Shown in pieces: positions 8,016-15,477 of a stretch of 64,000 nt of DNA. The translations under genes and the position numbers were made by a program. Origin of the DNA: CBDCFV01 sp965261795 (lineage in GTDB: Bacteria > Chloroflexota > Dehalococcoidia > Lucifugimonadales > UBA3495); contig OZ253476.1 of assembly GCA_965261795.1 (NCBI GenBank), positions 2,046,001 to 2,110,000 on the forward strand, read 5' to 3'. How positions within the stretch are numbered: position 1 is the stretch's first letter; each line of letters starts with the position of its first letter. Below the pieces are notes generated by a model. It did no database searches, had not been told where the DNA came from, and worked only from the letters and a program-made list of their open reading frames with translations.

Positions 8016-9884
8016 CTAGGGTGTGGGCACCACCGGCAACATAACGTGCGACGGGCGGCCCGTGTCGTGGAACACCGTGTTTTCAGCCGTCAGCTTTATG
8101 GGCGATGTCGCCGGGTTCTCCCCGGTGTTGCCGTTCACGTCGAACCTTGGGAAGTTGCTGGAAGATACGTCCAAGCGTATGCGATGGCCTTTGACGAAGA
8201 GGTTGCTGGTGGGGTAAAGCTGGATGGTAATGGGGTAGACTCGTCCCGGCTCCAATAGCTCCGGGGATTCCCATGACGAGTGGAACTTGGCGCGGAATAT
8301 CCCGTCAGTCAGGTTCAGAGCATACCCTTCCGGGTAGTCGGCGGACGGAGGATATACGTCAATCAACTTGGCGGTGAAATCGGTGTCCACTGCCGACGAT
8401 GCGGTCCATAAGTTGACGGTGATGGGGCCGGTAGCCTCCAAGTCCTCATGTAGAGGGCCTGTCTGAAACACCAACACGTCGGGTCGGGTCGCCAAGGGCA
8501 AGTAGGGGGACCGGCAGCCGTAGAAACTTGGCGATTCCCGCTGGTCAAACCCTCCGGCCTCCATTATCGGCAGCCCTGAGGAAATGTTCCCGCCGATGGT
8601 GGGAACGGGCCGGTCCGGGTCGAACAAGTAGCGGGACGGCGGGTTGTCCGCTTGGGGTGGCGCGGTCGAAAGCCGTCCGTCCGATTGCAGGTAGTACGGG
8701 GTCTCTTTGGCCCTGGCCAGCGGCCACTCGTTTTCCTTCCGCCATTTCCCGCCGTGGTCGAGCCGCTTTTGAGCATTGCGCCGACCTGAACCGCCGCCCA
8801 TTACAAAGATAGTTACCGGCGGCTCGCTGTCCAGCCCGTTGTCCACGTCCTTCAACCACCGGTCGAAAAAACGCAGCCTTAAATGGTTGAAGTCCTGGGA
8901 GAGGTTGTTGTCCACTGTGGCTTGGTCTCCCAAGTCAGCGTCCCCGGCGTAGGTGACCGAGCGGGCGCCGTGAGTCCAAGGCCCCATAATCAGGCTCACC
9001 GGCCCGGCTTTCCCTTGGGACAGAGCTGTGTAGTTGTCGGTGGTCGTTCGCGCGTAAGAGTCGTACCAACTGCCCATGTGCACTTGGGGCACGTCGGAAA
9101 ACCGGGGATAGTAGGCTTCCGCGCAAAGCCCCAATTGCTGCCAATACTCACCGAAACACTCTTGGGTCCATATCTCCATCAGGTAGTTCTCGTAGTCGGG
9201 CGTCCACCTCAGGGGAGAGTGTCCGGCCTTCCAAGGCATGCGCCGGAACCAATCGCGGAGGTCCTGGTTTTCCAACGCCAAGCCGGTAACCATTGGGTCG
9301 GCCTGCGCTTCCGGACTCTGTATCGCTTGGTTGAAGGCCCACGTGACCTGCCGCAACTCGAACGCCCCGTTGTTCCGGCAGCCGCTGAGGAAGGCATTGG
9401 AAAAGCCCCCTGAGTCCAGCCACATGCAGGCCAGGTGGGGCGGGTCCAGGCTGGCCAGCGCCGCTTGCGTGTGGGCGGCGTAGGACAAGCCATAGGTGCC
9501 CACCTTGCCGCCAAACCAGGGTTGACGGCCGATCCATTCCAGGGTGTCGTATCCGTCGCTGGCGTCGTCAACGTACTTGGAAAAACCGCCTTGGGAGGCG
9601 AAGCGGCCGCGGACGTCCTGTACAACAGTCACGTATCCGCGGCTGGTGAAAAAGGCGGCCTCTTCCACCGGCCCGTCCGACGTCTTGTTGTAGGGCGTTC
9701 GCTGCAACAGCACAGGGAAAGCGGCGTCGATTGGATTGAGGCCGTCCGCGGGGCGGTGGACGTCGGCAGATAGGACGATGCCGTCCCTCATAGGTATCGG
9801 AACGTCACGCTCTATGTATACTTGGTAAACGGCCCCCTCCGGCCGTTGCGTGCGCCCCATTGCGTGACCGCCTTCGCTTGTCAT
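8016..9884 (-). CDS. CocE/NonD-family serine hydrolase (X-Pro dipeptidyl-peptidase type)
   Basis: 622 aa. The N-terminal alpha/beta hydrolase domain begins MRDGIVLSADVHRP and has the nucleophile elbow GTYGLSYAAH (Ser about residue 134). The catalytic His is probably in MGPWTHGA. A C-terminal jelly-roll half includes VNLWTASSAVDTDFTAKLIDVYP and HRIRLDVSSSNFPRFDVN, as in cocaine esterase and X-Pro dipeptidyl peptidases. It likely cleaves an ester, amide or Xaa-Pro bond; the substrate is unknown. The ATG at 9884 overlaps the stop of the upstream hydrolase by four bases (ATGA), implying coupled translation. An ATG at 9860 with AAGG upstream is an alternative. No signal peptide is visible. Confidence 0.85.
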   Translation of the reverse strand: MTSEGGHAMGRTQRPEGAVYQVYIERDVPIPMRDGIVLSADVHRPADGLNPIDAAFPVLLQRTPYNKTSDGPVEEAAFFTSRGYVTVVQDVRGRFASQGGFSKYVDDASDGYDTLEWIGRQPWFGGKVGTYGLSYAAHTQAALASLDPPHLACMWLDSGGFSNAFLSGCRNNGAFELRQVTWAFNQAIQSPEAQADPMVTGLALENQDLRDWFRRMPWKAGHSPLRWTPDYENYLMEIWTQECFGEYWQQLGLCAEAYYPRFSDVPQVHMGSWYDSYARTTTDNYTALSQGKAGPVSLIMGPWTHGARSVTYAGDADLGDQATVDNNLSQDFNHLRLRFFDRWLKDVDNGLDSEPPVTIFVMGGGSGRRNAQKRLDHGGKWRKENEWPLARAKETPYYLQSDGRLSTAPPQADNPPSRYLFDPDRPVPTIGGNISSGLPIMEAGGFDQRESPSFYGCRSPYLPLATRPDVLVFQTGPLHEDLEATGPITVNLWTASSAVDTDFTAKLIDVYPPSADYPEGYALNLTDGIFRAKFHSSWESPELLEPGRVYPITIQLYPTSNLFVKGHRIRLDVSSSNFPRFDVNGNTGENPATSPIKLTAENTVFHDTGRPSHVMLPVVPTP

Positions 9885-10750
9885 GCCCGGGTTGCGCCCA
9901 CCGCAAGGTTGGACATCCATTTGCCCACCGCTTCCGACGCTTCGTACCGGCGGTTGGTAAGGGAGTGGTCGCCGCCTTCAATCACCGCGTAGTCCGCCCG
10001 CGGACTGTTCACTGCGGCAGTAGCAAGGTCCCGGTACATGTCCTTGAGGCGGGTATGGGTCTCCAATGAGCCTGCGATTACGTACAAAGGAACTTTGATC
10101 TTGGGCGCGTGGGTGATCAGGTTGTAACGCTCGTTAACGCCGTGCTTGTCGAGGTAGGCCGCGGCGCTGAACATTTGAGGGATTGGAAACTTGACCGCCA
10201 TCAAGTCAAGGGCTTTGTCCTCGGTTTCCAGCCGGTCAGCCCACTCTACTATGGACTGGAATTCGGCCGCGTCGTCGGAGGTCATGTAGTAGGAATAAGA
10301 CAACCGCACTGGAGAGACGCATATCACGGCCTCTACCCGGTCGTCGTCTTCCATCGCGGCGTAGTAGGCCACTCTAACCGAACCCATGCTGTGGCCTAAA
10401 ATAGCGATGTGGCGGTACCCCAGCGACCCCAAGTAGTCGATGCCGGCCCGCACGTCCATGCGGGTCTGGTCCAGGACCTCAAAGGCCAACCCCTGATAGG
10501 TCCCTTGGGCTTGGTCATACCAGACCGTGTCATGGGCGCGGGTGTTCAGCGCCAGGCCGGCATAGCCTTTTATGCTCAAGTCCTCGGCCATGTGCTTGGT
10601 CGATGGGGTGTAGAAATTTCCTTGCGATCCATGGATTACCAAGACTGCATCGACCGGCCCTTGCCTCAATGAGTCCGGCTGTGGCGCGAAGAAAGCCCCA
10701 TCCAGCCTCATGCCGTCAGCGGTGGTTGTGCTCATCAGATCTACAAGCAT
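9881..10750 (-). CDS. Alpha/beta hydrolase
   Basis: 289 aa with DAVLVIHGSQGNFYT (oxyanion region), the nucleophile elbow AILGHSMGSVRVAY, and a late His in VIEGGDHSLTN, giving a complete Ser-His framework. The ATG at 10750 has AAGGAG seven bases upstream, which decides the start over an upstream extension. It is translationally coupled (ATGA overlap) to the CocE-type hydrolase, so the two probably act on the same class of compound. The substrate is not recognisable. Confidence 0.8.
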   Translation of the reverse strand: MLVDLMSTTTADGMRLDGAFFAPQPDSLRQGPVDAVLVIHGSQGNFYTPSTKHMAEDLSIKGYAGLALNTRAHDTVWYDQAQGTYQGLAFEVLDQTRMDVRAGIDYLGSLGYRHIAILGHSMGSVRVAYYAAMEDDDRVEAVICVSPVRLSYSYYMTSDDAAEFQSIVEWADRLETEDKALDLMAVKFPIPQMFSAAAYLDKHGVNERYNLITHAPKIKVPLYVIAGSLETHTRLKDMYRDLATAAVNSPRADYAVIEGGDHSLTNRRYEASEAVGKWMSNLAVGATRA

Positions 10751-10781
10751 GTCGGGTCTCCTTGTCTTGTCTTGCGTCGGG

Positions 10782-11045
10782 CTAGAGTCCCACGGCAATC
10801 GCCAAACTCAAGATTGCGGCCATGATGGTCACCCAACTCCCGCCGATAAGCAGATAAACGTTGTTGAACCTCCGGTCCACTTGATCAAACCGGGCGTTCA
10901 TCTCGGATCGCAGGTTGTTCATATCCCCACATAGGTTGCTCATATCGCCGCGCAACGAGTCCATGGAGGCACTCAGATCACTGAGCCGGCCGTCAACCTG
11001 CTCATACGCCCCTTCCAGTTTGCTACCCCTTTGTTCCAACGCCAT
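10782..11045 (-). CDS. Small coiled-coil membrane protein
   Basis: 87 aa. The first 60 residues are heptad-like (SMDSLRGDMSNLCGDMNNL, then NARFDQVDRRFNN). One C-terminal membrane helix follows (YLLIGGSWVTIMAAILSLAIAVGL). GGGAG lies a few bases before the ATG at 11045. It shares the RFDQVD-type heptads of the 85-aa protein at 6920-7177 but with reversed order, which suggests a small lineage-specific family. Function unknown. It lies 31 bases upstream of the hydrolase pair. Confidence 0.65.
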   Translation of the reverse strand: MALEQRGSKLEGAYEQVDGRLSDLSASMDSLRGDMSNLCGDMNNLRSEMNARFDQVDRRFNNVYLLIGGSWVTIMAAILSLAIAVGL

Positions 11046-11170
11046 AAGCTCCCTTCCTTGGGACTATAATACCACGCACTTGTGTGTCACACATGGGCCG
11101 TGATTTCGCTTCTATAGTCTCGGCAGGTGGACACCGTTACGGGAAACTTGGAAGCGCGAGAGCCATATTA

Positions 11171-11200
11171 TTGACATGGAAATCTGGCGTCAACTATAGT
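11171..11200 (+). promoter_or_regulatory. Strong sigma-70-type promoter upstream of the TrxR-like gene
   Basis: TTGACA (11171-11176), 18-base spacer, TATAGT (11195-11200). Transcription would begin near 11207, leaving a leader of about 190 bases before the TTG start at 11395. Confidence 0.7.
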
Positions 11201-11394
11201 TGGCCCACGCTTAGGGGTCGTCCTGACAGGGTTGGTGATGGATTGGTGGTGGACGGGATGTCCCTCTGGCTCTCCTCCCCAGTGGAATCGCGCTAGTCCA
11301 GCCGATGCCCTGCGGGATTACATTACGTAATGGCTGCTTGTCTATATCTCGTTTTGATGGTTGCAGGCAACCGTAAAAAGAGGAGGCGCCTGTC
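11201..11394 (+). promoter_or_regulatory. Structured untranslated leader of the TrxR-like gene
   Basis: No ORF with a plausible start lies here. The leader holds a perfect 12-base palindrome CATTACGTAATG (11321-11332) and a short hairpin GGTTG-CAGG-CAACC (11359-11372) just before the Shine-Dalgarno GAGGAGG. CAGGG near 11228 can pair with CCCTG near 11308. It matches no riboswitch class that I recognise. The palindrome could also be a repressor site. Confidence 0.4.
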
Positions 11395-12321
11395 TTGTTC
11401 CAAGACTACGACGTTTTGATTATCGGCGGCGGTCTTGCCGGTATGACCGCCGCGATGTACGCCAGCCAGTATGGTTTGAAGACCGGGTTGATAGAGCGGA
11501 TGATGGGCGGCGCCCAGATCATAAACATTGAAAAAATCGAAAATTTCCCCGGATTCCCACAAGGGATATCCGGGGCCGAGTTGGCCCCCGCTGTGCAGGA
11601 ACAAGCCATGAACGCCGGCGCCGAGTTCATCATGGGGGACGTGACGAGCATTTCCAGCGACGGCGATTACAAGCTGGTTTCCAGCGATGCCGGCGCGCAC
11701 CGCGCCAAGACAGTCATCATAGCGGCGGGCTCCACCTTACGGCAGTTGGGGATCCCCGGTGAGGAGGAACTGTTCGGTCGCGGAGTTTCCCACTGCGCCA
11801 CTTGTGACGGGCCGTTGTATATGGGCCAGACTGTTGGCGTGGTCGGCGGCGGCGACTCCGCCGCGGACGAAGCTTTGACCCTGTCGGAATTCGCCAGCCA
11901 CGTGATGTTGTTCCACCGGCGGGACCACTTAAGAGCTTACCCATCGTTGGTGGAACGGATGGCCCAGCGCAGGAACATCGAAGTAGTCTGGAACTCGGTG
12001 GTGGAAGAAGTTGAGGGCGCCCACACCGTTACGGGCGTCAAGGTGCGAAACGTGATTACCAACTTGGAGGGCAACATTAACCTGTCAGGACTGTTTGTCT
12101 ACGTCGGGTTAGAACCCAGCTCAAGTCTAGTCAACGGTTTCCTCAAGGTGGACAACTCGGGCCACATACCGGTCAATCTTGGAATGGAGACCGAAGCGCC
12201 GGGAGTGTACGCTGTAGGGGACATCCGCCAACGGTCGGTTTCGCAGCTTGCCTCTGCCGTGGGAGATGGTGTTACCGCTGCCATCGGCGCATTCAATTAC
12301 GTGCGCAGCAAGAACTGGTAG
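11395..12321 (+). CDS. Thioredoxin reductase-like FAD/NAD(P)H disulfide reductase
   Basis: 308 aa. FAD-binding GGGLAGMTAA is at residues 11-20, the redox pair is C134-A-T-C137 followed by DGP, the NADPH motif is VVGGGDSAADEA, the phosphate-binding site is FHRRDHLRA, and the C-terminal FAD motif is GVYAVGDIRQ. This is the domain order of bacterial TrxB, which passes electrons from NADPH to thioredoxin. The start is TTG at 11395 with GAGGAGG nine bases upstream. The trxB symbol is likely, but low-molecular-weight paralogues with the same motifs exist, so I leave it open. The next gene is a CoA-binding protein with a possible selenocysteine. Confidence 0.88.
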   Translation: MFQDYDVLIIGGGLAGMTAAMYASQYGLKTGLIERMMGGAQIINIEKIENFPGFPQGISGAELAPAVQEQAMNAGAEFIMGDVTSISSDGDYKLVSSDAGAHRAKTVIIAAGSTLRQLGIPGEEELFGRGVSHCATCDGPLYMGQTVGVVGGGDSAADEALTLSEFASHVMLFHRRDHLRAYPSLVERMAQRRNIEVVWNSVVEEVEGAHTVTGVKVRNVITNLEGNINLSGLFVYVGLEPSSSLVNGFLKVDNSGHIPVNLGMETEAPGVYAVGDIRQRSVSQLASAVGDGVTAAIGAFNYVRSKNW

Positions 12322-12350
12322 GCCGGCAATCGCCTGCATCACCGCTTTGT

Positions 12351-12379
12351 TTGACATCGCGGCATTGGCAATTTATATT
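12351..12379 (+). promoter_or_regulatory. Near-consensus promoter of the CoA-binding gene
   Basis: TTGACA (12351-12356), exact 17-base spacer, TATATT (12374-12379). The predicted transcript starts near 12386, about 20 bases before the ATG at 12406. Eleven of twelve promoter positions match consensus. Confidence 0.85.
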
Positions 12380-12405
12380 CGAGCCAAGGCGTCTTGGAGG
12401 TTGTT

Positions 12406-12768
12406 ATGGACCTTGTAGAGGAGCAATTGCGCAACAGCCGCACCATCGCGGTGGTGGGGCTTTCCGACAACCCGCAGCGGGACAGTCACCGGGTGTCCAA
12501 ATACCTTCAGTCACAAGGTTACCGCATCATCCCTGTGAACCCAATGATCGAGGAGGCTTTAGGCGAGAAAAGCTACCCGGACCTGAAGTCCGTACCCGAA
12601 CCCATTGATATGGTGGACATCTTCCGCCGGTCGGAATTGGTCCCCCCGGTGGTGGACGAGGCCATTGAAGTAGGGGCCAAGTACATCTGGATGCAGGATG
12701 GCGTCGTCAACGAGGAGGCGGCCGCCAAGGCTGAAGCAGCCGGCATACCCGTTGTGATGGATGATTGA
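12406..12768 (+). CDS. CoA-binding domain protein (YccU type); UGA may be read as selenocysteine
   Basis: Rossmann-like CoA_binding_2 protein: RTIAVVGLSDNPQRDSHRVS, YRIIPVNP, VDIFRRSE and KYIWMQDGVVNEEAA match the family. A TTGGAGG motif supports the ATG at 12406. The reading frame stops at UGA (12766-12768) right after GIPVVMDD. Family members such as E. coli YccU continue VVMDRC then a short basic tail. Read through the UGA, this frame gives VVMDD-U-TLRVHRRRFGGQ and ends at TAA 12805-12807, for 133 aa, close to the family length (about 137). The UGA therefore sits at the conserved Cys. A hairpin at 12785-12801 lies where a bacterial SECIS is expected. The alternative is a simple nonsense mutation. 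Confidence 0.85.
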   Translation: MDLVEEQLRNSRTIAVVGLSDNPQRDSHRVSKYLQSQGYRIIPVNPMIEEALGEKSYPDLKSVPEPIDMVDIFRRSELVPPVVDEAIEVGAKYIWMQDGVVNEEAAAKAEAAGIPVVMDD

Positions 12769-12784
12769 ACCCTTCGGGTGCATC

Positions 12785-12801
12785 GCCGCCGGTTCGGCGG
12801 C
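12785..12801 (+). promoter_or_regulatory. SECIS-like hairpin after the UGA codon
   Basis: GCCGCCG-GTT-CGGCGGC is a perfect 7-bp stem. If the top pair opens, the loop is GGUUC. The loop begins 22 bases after the UGA, inside the 16-37 range known for bacterial SECIS elements, and starts with G as those loops do. It could instead be a weak terminator before the Fur gene. Confidence 0.4.
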
Positions 12802-12833
12802 CAGTAAGATACCGGACGAGGGACACTTGAGGA

Positions 12834-13277
12834 ATGACCACCCAAGAAGAGCTTTCCGTCCGATTGAAGTCCTTGGGTATCAGGGTGACGCCCCAAAGAC
12901 TTGCCATCACCGAGGTGGTCTTGAACTCGGGAGACCATCCATCGGCCAAGGAGATCTTTGAACGGGTAAAGGCCTTCTTTCCCTACGTTACCCTGGCTAC
13001 CGTGTACTCAACGCTGTACGTGCTGGAGCAGGGCGGGGTGGTTGCGGGGCTCGCATTCCAACGGCTGTCCCGCTACGACCCCAACCGTTCTCCCCACGCG
13101 AACCTGGTGTGCTTGGTCTGCGGCACGGTGGTGGACGCCGAAGTGGGACAGGAGTTGGTCTACGATCTCAAGACCTTGATAGAAGACGAGGCTGGGTTCA
13201 CGGTTTCGTCGCAACGGGTGGACTTTTACGGCAGGTGTTCCGCTTGCGCCTTCACGCCCGCCCATGAAGATAGTTGA
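12834..13277 (+). CDS. Fur-family metal/peroxide-responsive repressor
   Basis: 147 aa. The winged helix includes RVTPQRLAITEVVL and TLATVYSTLYVLEQGGVV. C93-x2-C96 and C135-x2-C138 form the structural zinc site of the Fur/PerR type. The regulatory metal site is only partly canonical: His35, Asp82 and His88 (PHANLVC) are present, but the usual double His is reduced to one. It probably controls peroxide stress, iron or zinc genes. The neighbouring TrxR-like gene and possible selenoprotein hint at redox control, but that is inference. It lies 66 bases after the CoA-binding UGA. Confidence 0.9.
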   Translation: MTTQEELSVRLKSLGIRVTPQRLAITEVVLNSGDHPSAKEIFERVKAFFPYVTLATVYSTLYVLEQGGVVAGLAFQRLSRYDPNRSPHANLVCLVCGTVVDAEVGQELVYDLKTLIEDEAGFTVSSQRVDFYGRCSACAFTPAHEDS

Positions 13278-13286
13278 CATAAGGTT

Positions 13287-13315
13287 GCTTAGCCAACTTG
13301 TTGGGTCCGCTAAGC
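13287..13315. terminator. Nested stem-loop between convergent genes
   Basis: GCTTAGC (13287-13293) pairs with GCTAAGC (13309-13315) around an inner CCAAC-TT-GTTGG hairpin. It lies between the Fur-type gene and the opposing peptidase stop at 13371. No T-run follows, so its strength as a terminator is uncertain. Confidence 0.4.
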
Positions 13316-13370
13316 CTAGCTTTACCGAGTACAGGAATTCGTCCCTTTTCAGACCGCCGATGGCACGCGC

Positions 13371-15308
13371 CTATAGATTAACGATGTCCACCGGCTCCAA
13401 CGGCCCCGCCGCGTCGAATCCGAAAACCTGTGAGTAAAAGTACAATTCCCCGTCCAAGGTCCTTTTGATGTTCTCTGCCCTGCGGAACCCGTGCTGCTCC
13501 CCCTCAAAGGTCAAGTAAGCGGTTGGGATTCCCTTGGCCCGCACCGCGTCGAACATCTTCTCTGCTTGGTCAGGCGGGACTATCTTGTCCTCCAACCCTT
13601 GGAACAGGATCAGTGGGCAAGACAACTGGTCGGTGAATTGTATGGGTGAACGCTCATGGTACAGGTCCAGCCGCTGTGGATAGGGCCCGATGAGGCTGTC
13701 CAAGTAACGCGACTCGAACTTGTGGGTGTCCTTGGCCAAGGCTTCCAGGTCGCTCACTCCGTAGTAGCTGGCCCCCGCTTTGAACACGTCCCGGAAAGTC
13801 AGTGCGGCCAGTGTGGTGTATCCTCCGGCGCTGCCGCCGTCGATGGCCAACCTGTTCCCGTCCGCAAGGCCCCTTTCTACCAAGTAACGGGCGCCGTTAA
13901 CGCAGTCGTCAACGTCGACAATGCCCCAACGCCCCTTGAGCCGTTCCCGGTACGCTCTTCCGTAGCCCGTGCTGCCGCCGTAGTTTACGTCCAGCACGGC
14001 GAAGCCGCGGCTGGTCCAGAATTGAATGGACAGGCTCAACGCAGTCGAGGCAGTGGAGGTGGGGCCTCCGTGGCTCTTGACCAGCAGCGGCGGTTTCTCG
14101 TCCGGTAGAGGCTGGTAGTCCCGGTTGGTGGGGGCGTAGTAAATCCCGTGAGCGGTCAGCCCGTCTTCAGTGGGAAACTCGATAGGTTGGGAGGCCGACA
14201 GGTATCCAGGGTTGACGGCAGTGTCAGAGGACTTCCGCAACGAGTCCCATTCCAGGGAATCCAGGTCGATGCTGATCAGGGACATCGGTTGAGATGACGC
14301 TCCGGCCTCCAAAACCACCCTCCCTCGTGAGGCCTTGATGTCGCCCCGGCCCATCTCGGTGAAAGGGATATCGATGGGTTCCAACTGTTTGGCATCGGTG
14401 TCTAATAGCGCAACATGCCACGCGCCGTTTGTTGCATAAGAACAAACGATACGCTGGTCAGTGTCAAACCCGTATGTCGACGTGCCGAAAGCCCATTGAG
14501 GCTTGCCGAACTCGGCTTCCATAGGCGCAAGGGCTTCCGCTGAGCCGTTCCGCCACCGGTACAGGTTCCACCATCCGGTGCGGTCGGAGACGAAATGAAG
14601 AACGCCGCCCGGAGACCATTCTGGCTGGAAAATCGACTCTTCCGTGTCTCCGGCCACCAGTTCCGCGTTGGCAACAGTCCCGTCGGCATCAAGATCGGCT
14701 ACCCACAATTCAACGCCGTCCCAAGGCATATTAGGGTGGTCCCAGTTCAGCCATGCAAGCTTGTTCCCATCGGGACTTAGACGTGGCGACGAGTAGAAGT
14801 CGGCGCCTGAAACCAATACCGTTGCTTCCGTTCCGCCGCTTGTGGGAATACTCACCAGCGTGTTCACCGGCTCGCCGGAGGATATTTCGTGGTCCTCGCA
14901 GACGCAGATAATGCGCCCTCGTTGGGTGTCGACCACCATGTCGGCGTACCGTTTGTCTCCCGGTGGCGTGATGGGTTCGGGCGCTCCGTCCCGGTGTTGA
15001 CGGTGCAACTGCTGGTCGTCAAAATTGGCGAAGTATACGGTCCCGTCGGCCACGGTGAACGCGCCGCCGCCGTACTCGTGCACTCTGGTGCGGGCGTTGA
15101 AAGGGGCGGGAGTTACGTCGGCGATTTGCCTGTCGGGGGTGCGGCGCACTATCACGTTGCGCCCGCTTTCCCGAGGCCTCATCTCCACCCAGTAGACGTC
15201 GTCCCCGTCCAAGGCTATCTGGCCCAGTGTGGTCGCGCCCGCCACTATCAAATCTGCGGTCACCGGGGACTGCCATGAGCCGTAGGGCGCCTTTTTGCCT
15301 CCTGGCAT
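13371..15308 (-). CDS. S9 prolyl oligopeptidase-type serine peptidase
   Basis: 645 aa from the ATG at 15308, which has GGAGG five bases upstream. About 380 residues of beta-propeller-like repeats (for example SPRLSPDGNKLAWLNWDHP and IFQPEWSPGGVLHFVSD) precede an alpha/beta hydrolase domain. The triad is visible: Ser493 in DGGSAGGYT, Asp574 in QGLEDKIVPP and His606 in EGEQHGF. This is the dipeptidyl/acylaminoacyl peptidase family. No signal peptide is seen, so it is probably cytoplasmic and degrades imported oligopeptides. An in-frame upstream extension comes from a REP-like repeat and is not part of the protein. Confidence 0.9.
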   Translation of the reverse strand: MPGGKKAPYGSWQSPVTADLIVAGATTLGQIALDGDDVYWVEMRPRESGRNVIVRRTPDRQIADVTPAPFNARTRVHEYGGGAFTVADGTVYFANFDDQQLHRQHRDGAPEPITPPGDKRYADMVVDTQRGRIICVCEDHEISSGEPVNTLVSIPTSGGTEATVLVSGADFYSSPRLSPDGNKLAWLNWDHPNMPWDGVELWVADLDADGTVANAELVAGDTEESIFQPEWSPGGVLHFVSDRTGWWNLYRWRNGSAEALAPMEAEFGKPQWAFGTSTYGFDTDQRIVCSYATNGAWHVALLDTDAKQLEPIDIPFTEMGRGDIKASRGRVVLEAGASSQPMSLISIDLDSLEWDSLRKSSDTAVNPGYLSASQPIEFPTEDGLTAHGIYYAPTNRDYQPLPDEKPPLLVKSHGGPTSTASTALSLSIQFWTSRGFAVLDVNYGGSTGYGRAYRERLKGRWGIVDVDDCVNGARYLVERGLADGNRLAIDGGSAGGYTTLAALTFRDVFKAGASYYGVSDLEALAKDTHKFESRYLDSLIGPYPQRLDLYHERSPIQFTDQLSCPLILFQGLEDKIVPPDQAEKMFDAVRAKGIPTAYLTFEGEQHGFRRAENIKRTLDGELYFYSQVFGFDAAGPLEPVDIVNL

Positions 15309-15321
15309 ACGTACCTCCATT

Positions 15322-15358
15322 GTCCCCCTCTCTTTGGGAAGAGGGCTAAGGTGAGGAC
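15322..15358. repeat. REP-like dispersed repeat
   Basis: The stretch cccctctctttgggaagaggg plus gctaaggtgagg, with a CCCTCT/AGAGGG stem, is of a type scattered between genes in many bacteria. It lies just upstream of the peptidase start. When translated it gives a spurious SPHLSPLPKERG peptide. Confidence 0.55.
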
Positions 15359-15477
15359 TCTCCAACAGGTTCCCGTTGCACAAACAAGGCTCAAGGCCTG
15401 TTACTGCAGTAGCAGATTTGGATCGAAGCGTTTCATGCGGCGGTTGTTGCTACGACAAATTTCATGCCTGGCCACGT

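Noticed and set aside
12751..12833. The hairpin after the CoA-binding UGA as a plain terminator
   Set aside because: Not fully rejected: no T-run follows, and position relative to UGA fits SECIS better, so the terminator reading is kept only as an alternative.
15309..15383. N-terminal extension of the S9 peptidase
   Set aside because: It translates a REP-like repeat; the ATG at 15308 has an excellent GGAGG site.
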